This document shows positions 35,755-43,736 of a DNA stretch of 55,287 nt, in pieces. A program made the translations under genes and the position numbers. The DNA is from an uncultured Collinsella sp. Lineage in GTDB: Bacteria; Actinomycetota; Coriobacteriia; Coriobacteriales; Coriobacteriaceae. How positions within the stretch are numbered: position 1 is the first letter of the stretch; every line of letters begins with the position of its first letter. The notes beneath the pieces were generated by a model that saw only the letters and a list, made by a program, of their open reading frames with translations, was not told the DNA's origin and did no database searches. The DNA lies in assembly GCA_959604825.1 (NCBI GenBank), contig CAUHCN010000015.1, positions 1-55,287 on the forward strand. The letters run 5' to 3'.

Positions 35755-35809
35755 GTGGTGGCCTGTGCTTGGTATTGGAAAGCCAACGTCGAGATGGGTC
35801 GTGATAAGA

Positions 35810-36664
35810 ATGGGCAAGTACGTAATCGTGGTTGAGTCTGGTTCGGATGTGACGCCGGAGCTCTGCGAGCGCTACGGCATCGTGCGCGTGCCTATGCATG
35901 TCACGATTGGTGACGAGACCGTTGAGGACGGCTCGATTGGTCCGCTCGAGATTTATTCGCGCTGCAACGAGTTTGGCGTGATGCCCAAGACCAGCGGTTG
36001 CGCGCCTGCGGATTTTGCTCACGTGTACGACCGCATTCACGCTGAGCAGCCCGATGCGACCATTTTGCATCTTGCATATTCCGAGGTCACGACCTGCTCG
36101 CATCAGTCCTCTAAGATTGCAGCTAAGGGGCGCGACTACGTGTTTTCCATGGACACGCGCTTTGTCTCGGTGGGCCAGTCGCTCGTTGTCGTCGAGACCG
36201 CCAAATACATCGAGGCTCACCCCGATGCCACCGTCGACGAGATCTTTGCATTTACGAACTCTGTCATGGACCGCGTGCTGTTGGGCTTTGTTCCTACCGA
36301 CCTTGCCTTTCTTAAGGCAGGCGGTCGCTTGTCCAACGTCGCGTTCCTAGGCGCCCATCTGCTCAAGATTAAGCCCTGCATTGAGGTGACGGGCGGCAAG
36401 TTCGTGGCGACTAAGAAGTTCCGCGGCTCTATGCTCAAGTGCGCCCGCGCCTTTATTGACCATATGGTTGCGAAGGGCGAGATCGACTACTCGCACATTG
36501 GCCTGGCGTATTCGGTGGGCCTTTCCGAGGAGCTGCGCGACGACATGGAAGTCTATGCGCACGACCTGGGCTTTAAGGATATTACCTGGACTCAGGTTGG
36601 CGGCGTCATCTCGAGCCATTGCGGCCCGACCGCCTTCGGTGCGGTGCTCACGCTTAAGGCGTAA
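35810..36664 (+). CDS. DegV family fatty-acid-binding protein
   Basis: 284 aa with the DegV fold. Visible features are an N-terminal VIVVESGSDVTPEL, TSGCAPADF in the lipid-binding site region, YSEVTTCSHQS, MDTRFVSVGQ, FLKAGGRLS and a C-terminal SSHCGPTAFGAV. Members bind a fatty acid, and some (FakB) present it to a kinase for phospholipid synthesis. The ATG at 35810 lacks a strong ribosome site; the open frame goes back to 35699 without a better start. It lies between the pyruvate formate-lyase genes and pflA, but a functional link is not obvious. Confidence 0.87.
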   Translation: MGKYVIVVESGSDVTPELCERYGIVRVPMHVTIGDETVEDGSIGPLEIYSRCNEFGVMPKTSGCAPADFAHVYDRIHAEQPDATILHLAYSEVTTCSHQSSKIAAKGRDYVFSMDTRFVSVGQSLVVVETAKYIEAHPDATVDEIFAFTNSVMDRVLLGFVPTDLAFLKAGGRLSNVAFLGAHLLKIKPCIEVTGGKFVATKKFRGSMLKCARAFIDHMVAKGEIDYSHIGLAYSVGLSEELRDDMEVYAHDLGFKDITWTQVGGVISSHCGPTAFGAVLTLKA

Positions 36665-36851
36665 AGCATGGCGTCTATCGTTTTCTATTGCCTCGGCGGC
36701 GGGCGTGTTGCGATAACCCTCCCGCCGCTCTTGCATGGGGTCAAATAGAACAACCCAATTGACCGCTAAACCATTTCACCATCATGCGTATGGGCTAGAA
36801 TGGCTCTGGCATTTTAATTGGTTGCATCCAAGGAGAGGCAAGGTAGCGCGA

Positions 36852-37670
36852 ATGGCAGAAATGACGCTTGAGGGTGTGGACGCTCGTCCCGAGGACTCTG
36901 CGTTTGCCCTTGGCCGCGTGCATTCGATTGAAACGATGGGTACGGTTGACGGTCCCGGTATCCGCTTCGTAGTGTTTGTCCAAGGCTGTCCCATGCGCTG
37001 CGCGTATTGCCACAACCCCGATACTTGGTCTGTTAACGGCGGCACCATGGTGACCGTCGAGCACCTCATGGACGAGTTCCAGAGTAACCATGAGTTTTAC
37101 CGCAGCGGCGGAATTACGGTTTCGGGTGGCGAGCCGCTTCTGCAGCCCGAGTTTTTGGCCGACCTGTTCCGTACAATGCACAACAACCCCGATGGCCGCG
37201 TGCATACCTGCCTGGATAGCTGTGGCTACGCCTTCGACCCTCAGCATCCCGAGAAGTTCGATGCCGTTCTCAACGAGACCGACATGGTGCTGCTCGACAT
37301 CAAGCATGCCGATCCGGCTGAGCATAAAAAGCTGACTGGTTGCGATCCCGCACGTATCCTGGCGTTTGGCGATGAGCTGGCGCGTCGCAGGATCAAGGTC
37401 GTTATCCGTCACGTGGTAGTGCCGGGCATTACCGACACGGTGGAGGAGTGCGAGGCGCTCGGTCGTCTGATCGCTCCATGGCACAACGTGGTCGGCCTGG
37501 AGATGCTGCCGTATCACACGATGGGTGTCGTCAAGTACGAGCAACTGGGCATTCCCTATAAGCTTGAGGGCGTGCCTCAGATGGATACCGCTCGCATGCC
37601 CGAGCTGCGCAATGCCGTTATGACCGGCATGAAAAAGCGCCGCACGGAACTCAAAAACGCCATCGGCTAG
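36852..37670 (+). CDS. pflA: Pyruvate formate-lyase activating enzyme
   Basis: Radical SAM enzyme that installs the glycyl radical. 272 aa with the C-x3-C-x2-C cluster motif in GCPMRCAYCHNPDTW, the SAM-binding GGITVSGGEPLLQ and LLDIKHAD. No extra ferredoxin-like cluster domain is present, as expected for a PflA-type rather than a GRE-type activase. The ATG at 36852 follows GGAGAGGCAAGG; the frame is open from 36735. It must act on the separate 83-aa subunit, either alone or in complex with the catalytic protein. Confidence 0.93.
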   Translation: MAEMTLEGVDARPEDSAFALGRVHSIETMGTVDGPGIRFVVFVQGCPMRCAYCHNPDTWSVNGGTMVTVEHLMDEFQSNHEFYRSGGITVSGGEPLLQPEFLADLFRTMHNNPDGRVHTCLDSCGYAFDPQHPEKFDAVLNETDMVLLDIKHADPAEHKKLTGCDPARILAFGDELARRRIKVVIRHVVVPGITDTVEECEALGRLIAPWHNVVGLEMLPYHTMGVVKYEQLGIPYKLEGVPQMDTARMPELRNAVMTGMKKRRTELKNAIG

Positions 37671-37693
37671 CGAGCCATATTCGCTCCCCAAAG

Positions 37694-37724
37694 GCACTCA
37701 TTGGGGACAGACATAAATGAGTGC
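37694..37724 (+). terminator. Small hairpin after pflA (GCACTCATT family, copy 2)
   Basis: GCACTCATT pairs with AATGAGTGC, almost identical to the hairpin after DAHP synthase at 25182. Its right arm runs directly into the decayed gene at 37721. Confidence 0.6.
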
Positions 37725-37942
37725 GCGATGGCATTGCGGACGACCAAGCTTTGGTGCGCAACAAGGCCGGCTGGATCAGCGAGGCAGGTTGCAATGCGAC
37801 GTGCGATGCTGGCCTCATTGATGTTGACGGCGACACCTACATTATGAGCATCATGACATCGATGCCATGGAGCGACCATTCGAGTGAGGTTGTGACTGCC
37901 ATCGCCAAGGCGCTCTATGATACCCGCGCTACGCTGGCTTAG
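37721..37942 (+). pseudogene. C-terminal remnant of a class A beta-lactamase-like serine hydrolase
   Basis: 73 codons reading VRNKAGWISEAGCNATCDAG and on to TYIMSIMTSMPWSDHSSE, which resemble the K-T/A-G-W and final strand of class A beta-lactamase-like hydrolases (normally about 270 aa). The catalytic Ser-x-x-Lys part is missing. The remnant begins exactly at the right arm of a repeat hairpin, so the gene was probably cut by a repeat-associated deletion or insertion. Confidence 0.6.
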
Positions 37943-38020
37943 CGTGTTCGTTTGGCGAGGTCAAACAAAATGCTGGTACCATACCGTGGTTGAGTATTTC
38001 GTATAGGTTTGGGGAATGGC

Positions 38021-38761
38021 ATGGCTACCATCGCGATTATCGGTGCGCTCGAAAAAGAGATCATGCAGATTAAGGAAGAGTTGAGTAACGTTTGCATGGT
38101 ACAGGAGGCGGGCTTGAACGTTGTGGCCGGCGGGCTCGACGGACTGACAGTTGTCGCCACAACGGCGGGCATGGGTACCGTGAACGCTGCCGCCGCAACA
38201 CAGCACCTCATTAGCAAGTATGCTCCGCAGGCTGTTGTGTTTTCGGGCATTGCAGGCGGTTTGAACCCCAAGCTCCATATCGACGACGTAGTCATTGGCA
38301 AACGCCTGCGCTATCTGGATACCGATACCGCGCTTATCGCCGAGTCTGCACCGGGGCTCGAGGAGTTTGGCTCGACGCCTGCGCTGGTCGATATTGCTGC
38401 CGATGTGCTTGCTGAGCGTGGCTTTGTCAATGCTTCGACAAATGCAGCCGCTTCGAACGAGGGCACCAAGCAGTTCCTGGTCGGCACGATTGCCACGGGC
38501 AACCGTTTTGTGACGGGTGCCGCCATGCGCAACGACGCTATCGAGGCGACGCATGCCGATTGTGTTGGCATGGAGGGCGCGGCGATTGCCCATGTCGCAA
38601 CTAAAAATGGTGTCGATTGCCTGGTGTTGCGCGCTATCAGCGATAATTGTGACGAGGCGTACGATGCGATTTGCGACCGTGAGTTCGACCTGTTCGAGTA
38701 TGCCCGTACCGCGAGTGGCATTACGCTCGATATCGTCCGCCGCATTGCCGCTGCGCAATAG
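38021..38761 (+). CDS. mtnN: 5'-methylthioadenosine/S-adenosylhomocysteine nucleosidase
   Basis: Splits methylthioadenosine, S-adenosylhomocysteine and 5'-deoxyadenosine, the by-products of SAM use including radical SAM enzymes. 246 aa with IAIIGALEKEI at the start, GIAGGLNPKLHIDDVVIG, the MEGAAIAHVA active-site helix and LRAISDNCDE. The ATG at 38021 is chosen because it begins the conserved MATIAIIGALEKEI; a TTG four codons upstream is the alternative. Its closeness to the radical SAM enzyme PflA may be chance. Confidence 0.9.
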   Translation: MATIAIIGALEKEIMQIKEELSNVCMVQEAGLNVVAGGLDGLTVVATTAGMGTVNAAAATQHLISKYAPQAVVFSGIAGGLNPKLHIDDVVIGKRLRYLDTDTALIAESAPGLEEFGSTPALVDIAADVLAERGFVNASTNAAASNEGTKQFLVGTIATGNRFVTGAAMRNDAIEATHADCVGMEGAAIAHVATKNGVDCLVLRAISDNCDEAYDAICDREFDLFEYARTASGITLDIVRRIAAAQ

Positions 38762-38799
38762 CGCGTCTATTTGTAAGAACCTACGACCAAGGAGTGTCC

Positions 38800-39390
38800 A
38801 TGGCCGATTCCATTAACTACCAGCTTGCCAAGTTCGTCGCCAGCTACGGCAAGGTTTCGCAGATTCCCGAGTCCACCTGCCCCGAGGTGAGCTTTGTCGG
38901 CCGCTCCAACGTGGGCAAGTCGTCGATTATGAACAAGCTCTTTGGCCGCAAGAACCTGGTCAAGGTTTCCAGCACGCCGGGCAAGACGAGCAACATCAAC
39001 TTCTTTGAGGCCGACGACGTGCATTTCGTGGACCTGCCGGGTTACGGTTTCGCCCGTCGCTCCAAGGCCGAGCGCGACCGTTGGGCCGAGCTCATCGGCG
39101 ACTTCTTCGACTCCGAGCGCAGCTTTAACTTGGTCGTCTCGCTGGTGGACATTCGTCACGACCCCAGCAAGCTCGACCACGACATGATTGACTACCTACA
39201 GGGCAACGAGTTCAACTTTATCGTCTGCCTCACCAAAGCCGACAAGCTCAGCCGCACCCAGCAGGCCCGCCAGGCAGCAGCCATCAAAAAGCAGCTCAAC
39301 GTCCCGGCCGAGAATGTAATCATCACGAGCTCCCAGACCGGCACCGGCATCGACGAACTCAAAAAGCGCATCGCCGAGGCCTGCCTCTAA
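38800..39390 (+). CDS. engB: Ribosome biogenesis GTP-binding protein YihA/YsxC/EngB
   Basis: 196-aa GTPase needed for 50S subunit assembly. G1 GRSNVGKSS, G2 region SSTPGKTSNINFF, G3 DLPGYGFA, G4 TKADKL and G5 SSQTGTG are all intact. AAGGAG precedes the ATG at 38800. It is followed by the strong dyad at 39422, which may act as its terminator. Confidence 0.95.
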   Translation: MADSINYQLAKFVASYGKVSQIPESTCPEVSFVGRSNVGKSSIMNKLFGRKNLVKVSSTPGKTSNINFFEADDVHFVDLPGYGFARRSKAERDRWAELIGDFFDSERSFNLVVSLVDIRHDPSKLDHDMIDYLQGNEFNFIVCLTKADKLSRTQQARQAAAIKKQLNVPAENVIITSSQTGTGIDELKKRIAEACL

Positions 39391-39421
39391 TCGGGCAGCA
39401 TCCCCTCAAAAGCTCTCATCT

Positions 39422-39473
39422 ATATCACCCCAGTGATAGTTATTGGTAAACTATCACTGGGGTGATATTTTTT
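39422..39473 (+). promoter_or_regulatory. Nested palindromic operator/terminator before the toxin-antitoxin pair
   Basis: Two perfect 20-base arms (39422-39441 and 39449-39468) enclose a seven-base loop, followed by a run of T and then the AGGAGG of the next gene. Each arm is itself an inverted repeat: TATCAC-CCCA-GTGATA and TATCAC-TGGG-GTGATA. This gives two operator copies in one hairpin, fitting autorepression by the XRE partner while also ending engB transcription. Confidence 0.75.
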
Positions 39474-39484
39474 AGGAGGTCGAT

Positions 39485-40168
39485 ATGGAGCTTTGGCACG
39501 GGTCGGAGGTTGTTGTCGAGCATCCGTCGCTGGATAGATGTAAGCAGTTCAACGACTATGGACGTGGGTTTTATTGCACGCCACATGAGGAAATGGCGAT
39601 GGAATGGGCATGCCGGACCGAGTCCGATGGTATCGCGAATCGATATGAGCTCGATATGGATGGTCTCGCGGTCTTGGATTTGGAGTCCGGGGAGTTTTCA
39701 ATTCTTAATTGGCTTGCGATTTTGGCCGACAACCGGGAGTTTAATGTCTCGACGCCAGTAGCACGCGAGGGGCTTCGTTATCTGCTGGATAACTGCCTGA
39801 TTGATATTTCTCCCTATGACGTTATTCGAGGCTATCGCGCCGACGATTCCTACTTTTCGTTTGCAAGACAGTTCGTTAACGGCATGATCTCGCTCAGGCA
39901 ACTGCAACTCATTATGCGTTTGGGCGATTTGGGCATCCAATACGCTCTTATGAGTGAGCGCGCGTTCTCGGCGATCAGGTTCCGCGATTGGAAGCAGGCC
40001 TCGGGAGCTGAGTTTTATCCCAAACGATTTGAGCGAGAACAGAATGCTCGACGTAAGTATCTGGATACGATAAACGGATTTGACACCGAGGGTGTCGACA
40101 TTAGGGATTTGATGGCAGGGAGGGTCGATTTAAATGATCCAAGAGTTAACGGATTGTGGGCCGAGTAG
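39485..40168 (+). CDS. DUF3990 protein, putative ADP-ribosyltransferase-like toxin
   Basis: 227 aa. The N-terminus fits the DUF3990 pattern of ADP-ribosyltransferase-like proteins: LWHGSEVVVEHP, then NDYGRGFYCT and a helix with EMAMEWACR. The central QYALMSERAF may supply the late conserved acidic residue. Located directly before and overlapping an XRE-domain gene, the usual toxin-first toxin-antitoxin layout. The stop is inside the next gene (35-base overlap). GC is lower than in neighbouring housekeeping genes, suggesting acquisition. The target is unknown. Confidence 0.75.
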   Translation: MELWHGSEVVVEHPSLDRCKQFNDYGRGFYCTPHEEMAMEWACRTESDGIANRYELDMDGLAVLDLESGEFSILNWLAILADNREFNVSTPVAREGLRYLLDNCLIDISPYDVIRGYRADDSYFSFARQFVNGMISLRQLQLIMRLGDLGIQYALMSERAFSAIRFRDWKQASGAEFYPKRFEREQNARRKYLDTINGFDTEGVDIRDLMAGRVDLNDPRVNGLWAE

Positions 40169-40832
40169 GACATATCCCGTCTATTACCTCGAGGACGCAA
40201 TGAACAACCTAGGCGACTGCTTTGACTATGCCGTTAATGATTATGGAGCAGAGGGATCGGAAGTTGCTGAACTCTTTTGCCTCAGCGGCGTAGCTCGCGA
40301 GTTCGAACGCGGCAACGCATGGGTCGTATCGGGAAAATCGGGCGTTGAGCTGTTCGCGCTTATCGCTGAAAGATCGGGCTATCAAAACAGGCCTATACCG
40401 GACTGCACCTATCGATTTGAGAAGACGCCGGAATATTGGGCGGGCTGGATGCTGGCATACCTGCAGTGGCGTTTAGGGGAGTCTTTCGAAGATCTGCTGC
40501 ATGTCGTTCCATTTGATGCGCTGCGCGGTCTGTACTATCCCTGGCATGAAGCCTCAGAGGAACGTGTGGCGCGTCTTATTTGCGATATGGCGAAGAAAAC
40601 ACCTCGTCAAACTAAACTGGCGCAAGCAAGAAAGAGGCTCAAGAAAACCCAACAAGACCTGGCATACGAATCGGGCGTATCACTCCGCTCAATCCAAATG
40701 TACGAACAGCGCCAGAGAAACATCAACGAAGCATCGGTAACAACCGTAAGGGATATGGCGAAAGTCCTGCACTGCAGCATCGAAGACATCTTAGAGCCAG
40801 TCTTTGAATACAAAGAAACTAGCGCAGCCTAA
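40134..40832 (+). CDS. XRE-domain antitoxin/regulator partner of the DUF3990 protein
   Basis: 232 aa. An N-terminal domain of about 150 residues of unrecognised fold (YYLEDAMNNLGDCFDYAVND, AWVVSGKSGVELFALIAER) is followed by an XRE helix-turn-helix at about 155-220 (LAQARKRLKKTQQDLAYESG, SLRSIQMYEQRQ, LHCSIEDIL). ATG at 40134 has AGGGAGGG upstream within the toxin gene, so the two are co-translated. Probably neutralises the toxin with its N-terminal domain and represses the operon at the 39422 dyad. Confidence 0.75.
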   Translation: MIQELTDCGPSRTYPVYYLEDAMNNLGDCFDYAVNDYGAEGSEVAELFCLSGVAREFERGNAWVVSGKSGVELFALIAERSGYQNRPIPDCTYRFEKTPEYWAGWMLAYLQWRLGESFEDLLHVVPFDALRGLYYPWHEASEERVARLICDMAKKTPRQTKLAQARKRLKKTQQDLAYESGVSLRSIQMYEQRQRNINEASVTTVRDMAKVLHCSIEDILEPVFEYKETSAA

Positions 40833-40943
40833 AAGAGATGCTGGCCGCTGATTGCTCAAGTTGCAGTTCGAGCAATTTGAGCAGCGAAGCCGGCTGCCTA
40901 GTGGGGGCATGTGGGCCTTCTAGGTATCAAAATCCGCCTACGT

Positions 40944-40990
40944 ATCGAAATGCCCCGCCAAGCTAAAGTGCTCGGCGGGGCATATTTCGA
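40944..40990. terminator. Bidirectional terminator after the toxin-antitoxin pair
   Basis: ATGCCCCGCC pairs with GGCGGGGCAT, extended by TCGAAA/TTTCGA. Located between convergent genes. Confidence 0.75.
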
Positions 40991-41064
40991 TTGACGATGC
41001 TAACAGGGGTTGAACTTTAATATGCCGCGAGTAAGAGGCGTCTGCATTTAGCAATTAAAGTAAA

Positions 41065-42078
41065 TTATTCAATTCGGGTGCTCAGCCAGTATTCTCCATT
41101 TGAAGCTAAGATTGCGTACGTAATTCCATTTTTGACAGTTGGCGTACCTACGCAGGCAGCGCCAATCTCCTTAGCGTCGGAAAATGAGAGTGTTGGATCA
41201 ATTGCTTGTATGGTTGCTAATGCTGTCGCCGCGGCATAATCTGAATTTTCGAAGTACATGACTATGTTTTTGAAGCAGTTTTCTGATCCAAGATAGCTGA
41301 ATAGTAGTTGACTGCTCGAGTCCGAGAAAAAACCTCCAATACCGGCAAGCGTAGAGCCATTTTTTATCTGAAGCTCGAGTCCCGTGCCGCTATCGTCTAA
41401 CTCGTAACTCGCCTTCATACTGCTGCAATTGGGAATATCGGAGAATTCCTCGTTAAGTCGTTCAATAAAGCCTTCAGGTGAAATTGAAAACGATCCGTCG
41501 CCAAGAAAGGAAGTAATTTCCTTTTCGTTGCGGGTGTCAACGACCTCTCCGCATCTCCCGCATTCTCGAATTTCCTTCGAGGTGGCGTCAACGTAATCGA
41601 CTTCGGTAGTCCAAGAACCTGGTTGATGCCCAAGGGGTTTCCCTTCGGTTTTGCCGCAGCGTTGACAGGTCTTCGGAACCGTGCATGTTGCTTCTTCCCA
41701 TTCATGTCCGAGCGGTTTCCCCTCGGTTTTGCCGCAACTTTTACAGGTGCGAGGGCTTGTACAGTTTGCATTGGTCCAAAGTTTGTGGGTGCAAAACATT
41801 TGAGGAAACAGCATGGGTAAGCAGAAGATGACGGCAACTATCGCAGCAGTTGCGATAGCCGCTCGTTTATTACCACCAAGTTTGTTAATGGCACTCGTTA
41901 GAAGTAAATCGTCCTCTTCCTTATTGCATGTGGCACCGTCTTCATTTGATGATCGATCGTCAGGGGAGGTGGTGTCGTCAGCACCATCAGAAACCTGCTT
42001 CCCTTCGATATTCGGCTTCTGTTCATCAGATGCACTGGGCGTTTGCTCACTATTGGGCTCTTTCATCTCGTCATCCAT
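41065..42078 (-). CDS. Membrane-anchored protein with CxxC (zinc-ribbon-like) repeats
   Basis: 337 aa, function unknown. An acidic cytoplasmic N-terminus (1-70) leads to one membrane helix (about 72-92, AAIATAAIVAVIFCLPMLF). Then come two near-identical repeats with TCKSCGKTEGKPLGHEWEEA and TCQRCGKTEGKPLGHQ, plus a third CxxC (RECGRCGEVV). The remaining 170 residues are Ser-rich and probably extracellular. The repeats look like metal- or disulfide-bearing knuckles. Lower GC than the genome. Divergent from the XRE regulator at 42181 with a shared dyad. Confidence 0.7.
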   Translation of the reverse strand: MDDEMKEPNSEQTPSASDEQKPNIEGKQVSDGADDTTSPDDRSSNEDGATCNKEEDDLLLTSAINKLGGNKRAAIATAAIVAVIFCLPMLFPQMFCTHKLWTNANCTSPRTCKSCGKTEGKPLGHEWEEATCTVPKTCQRCGKTEGKPLGHQPGSWTTEVDYVDATSKEIRECGRCGEVVDTRNEKEITSFLGDGSFSISPEGFIERLNEEFSDIPNCSSMKASYELDDSGTGLELQIKNGSTLAGIGGFFSDSSSQLLFSYLGSENCFKNIVMYFENSDYAAATALATIQAIDPTLSFSDAKEIGAACVGTPTVKNGITYAILASNGEYWLSTRIE

Positions 42079-42153
42079 GCTTATCGAGTCCCCTCTCTCG
42101 TTTCAAATGTGCGATGCGAACAATTGCGATAAGTGAAACAGATACTCACATGA

Positions 42154-42176
42154 ATATATCCTAGTTTGGGATATAT
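42154..42176. promoter_or_regulatory. Dyad between the CxxC membrane protein and the XRE regulator
   Basis: ATATATCC and GGATATAT (42154-42161, 42169-42176) with a seven-base spacer. It sits between the two divergent starts, so it probably binds the XRE regulator. It also overlaps the likely -10 region of one or both promoters. Confidence 0.5.
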
Positions 42177-42180
42177 CAAA

Positions 42181-42444
42181 ATGGAATATAGCGTAAACGG
42201 TATGAACGTTGATGCTAATAGGACATGCGGAAAGTGCCTCTCCCAGATTCGTCGGGAACAAGGTATCACTCAGGTTGAACTCGCAAAGAAACTGAGGGTA
42301 CCTCAGTCGTTCATCTCGAAAGTCGAAACCGGGGAACGCAGTCTTAGGGTTTATGAGCAGTTCGCCTATGCAGAGGCACTTGGAATTACCGTCGGAGTTC
42401 TCGTGCAAAGACTTGAGGCGGTTCTGAGCAGCGGAGATAAATAG
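42181..42444 (+). CDS. Small XRE-family transcriptional regulator
   Basis: About 87 aa, mostly one XRE helix-turn-helix (CLSQIRREQGITQVELAKKL, PQSFISKVETGER) with a short C-terminal helix. No clear ribosome site precedes ATG 42181; a later ATG (42202) is possible, or the message may be leaderless. It probably controls itself and the divergent CxxC membrane protein. Confidence 0.75.
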   Translation: MEYSVNGMNVDANRTCGKCLSQIRREQGITQVELAKKLRVPQSFISKVETGERSLRVYEQFAYAEALGITVGVLVQRLEAVLSSGDK

Positions 42445-42507
42445 ATTGCGCCGCGAATCGGGCGATAATTAAATCAGCGAATGCGATTATCCTGTCGAGG
42501 CTGCGAA

Positions 42508-42624
42508 GGTCCCCTTGGGGCTTCCCCTGAAAACAATCCGCAGATCGAATTGCCCCGTCGCGCGAAGCGCACGACGGGGCAATTCATGATCGAGGACGTT
42601 TTCAGGGGAAGCCCCAAGGGGACC
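42508..42624 (-). repeat. Long nested palindrome, GTCCTCG/CTGCGGA family, copy 3 (3' UTR of thrB)
   Basis: Perfect 27-base outer arms (42508-42534 and 42598-42624). Read on the minus strand: GTCCTCGATCATG, a hairpin (AATTGCCCCGTCG / CGACGGGGCAATT), then CTGCGGA. Begins 23 bases beyond the thrB stop in the same orientation as thrB. Confidence 0.85.
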
Positions 42625-42647
42625 GGTGAGAGCAATGAGGCAGGGCG

Positions 42648-43529
42648 CTACAGGTACTCGATTTGAGCGCCCTCGGTGTCGCACGTCAGAATGTGCGTCT
42701 CGCACTTGGGGAACTGCTCGCGCAGCTTGACCTGCAAGAACTTTGCCACGATGGTGTCGTCGGTCACAGCCATGAGGGTCGAGCCCGAGCCACTGATCCA
42801 GATGGTCTTGGCGCCGCCGTTAAGGCAGGTGTCGCGCACGGCGTTGTAGTCGGGGATGAGGCGGCGGCGATAGGGCTCCTGGATGCGGTCGTCATTGGCG
42901 GCGGCAATCAGGTCCAGGTCGCCGGTCTCCAGACCGCGCGTCATGCCAGCAATGCGGCCCATTTGCCATACGGCGGTAGAGAGTGGAATCTCCTGCGGCA
43001 CAACCTTGCGCGCCTCGCTCGTATGCACCTCGTAGGGCGGAATCACAGTAATAAAACGAAGCTTGTCGCTCACCTCGTAGCGCAGGCACTGGGGGAGCGA
43101 ATCGGTCGGCGTAAAGGAGCAGACGGCGCCGCCCAGGATAGCGGGGGCGACGTTATCGGGATGGCCCTCGACCTCGGTGGCGATGCGGACGAGCTCGGCG
43201 CGGTCGACGGTATGGCCCGTCAACGCGGCGGCAGCCATGATGCCGGCGACGACGCAGGTGGAGCTGGAACCCAGGCCGCGGGCGACGGGCACGTCGGTCT
43301 GAATGTCGATGGCGACGGGAAAAGCCGGCTCGCCCCAGGCGGCCAGAGCATCGACAAAGCTCACATAGACCAGGTTATTCTCGTTTTGGAACTCCTCGGG
43401 GCAGCCCGTGATGGTGAGCTTGTCGGCGCGCTCGAAGGTGAAGTGCGAGTAGAGGCTGACGGCCATGCCGAGGGTGTCGTAGCCAATGCCTAGGTTTGCG
43501 CTGGTGGCGGGGACGGTGATCTTGATCAT
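42648..43529 (-). CDS. thrB: Homoserine kinase
   Basis: GHMP-family kinase making O-phosphohomoserine for threonine synthesis. 293 aa with the N-terminal PATSANLGIGYDTLGMA, the ATP loop PVARGLGSSSTC and EGHPDNVAPAILGG, and the C-terminal SGSGSTLMA. CAGGAGG precedes the ATG. Downstream of thrC on the same strand, but separated by a terminator and a long palindrome, so it may have its own promoter. Confidence 0.95.
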   Translation of the reverse strand: MIKITVPATSANLGIGYDTLGMAVSLYSHFTFERADKLTITGCPEEFQNENNLVYVSFVDALAAWGEPAFPVAIDIQTDVPVARGLGSSSTCVVAGIMAAAALTGHTVDRAELVRIATEVEGHPDNVAPAILGGAVCSFTPTDSLPQCLRYEVSDKLRFITVIPPYEVHTSEARKVVPQEIPLSTAVWQMGRIAGMTRGLETGDLDLIAAANDDRIQEPYRRRLIPDYNAVRDTCLNGGAKTIWISGSGSTLMAVTDDTIVAKFLQVKLREQFPKCETHILTCDTEGAQIEYL

Positions 43530-43548
43530 TGTTGTTGGTCCTCCTGGG

Positions 43549-43659
43549 GGTCGGTTTCACGCTTGCTCCGCTGCTCGGACAGTCCTGCTCGCACGAAGGC
43601 CACATTTAGTGGCCTTCGGCTCGTGCGGAACTCGCGACGGAGCAAGCGTGAAACCGACC
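43549..43659. repeat. Long palindrome abutting the thrB ribosome site
   Basis: Perfect 22-base outer arms (43549-43570, 43638-43659). Inside is a second stem AAGGCCAC / GTGGCCTT, with GTCCTGCTCGCACG on one side and CTCGTGCGGAAC on the other. These resemble, but do not equal, the loop strings of the GTCCTCG family. Read on the minus strand it ends just before the thrB ribosome site, so it could act as a leader structure. Confidence 0.7.
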
Positions 43660-43689
43660 TACGCCGTCTCCTCACCGCGCTGGGGAGCC

Positions 43690-43726
43690 AAATTAAAAGA
43701 AAGTGCGCCGGCTTTCGCCGGCGCCT
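43690..43726 (-). terminator. Terminator of thrC
   Basis: GCGCCGGC / GCCGGCGC with a four-base loop, followed on the minus strand by ACTTTCTTTTAATTT. Eleven bases beyond the thrC stop. Confidence 0.8.
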
Positions 43727-43736
43727 TATATGGGGT

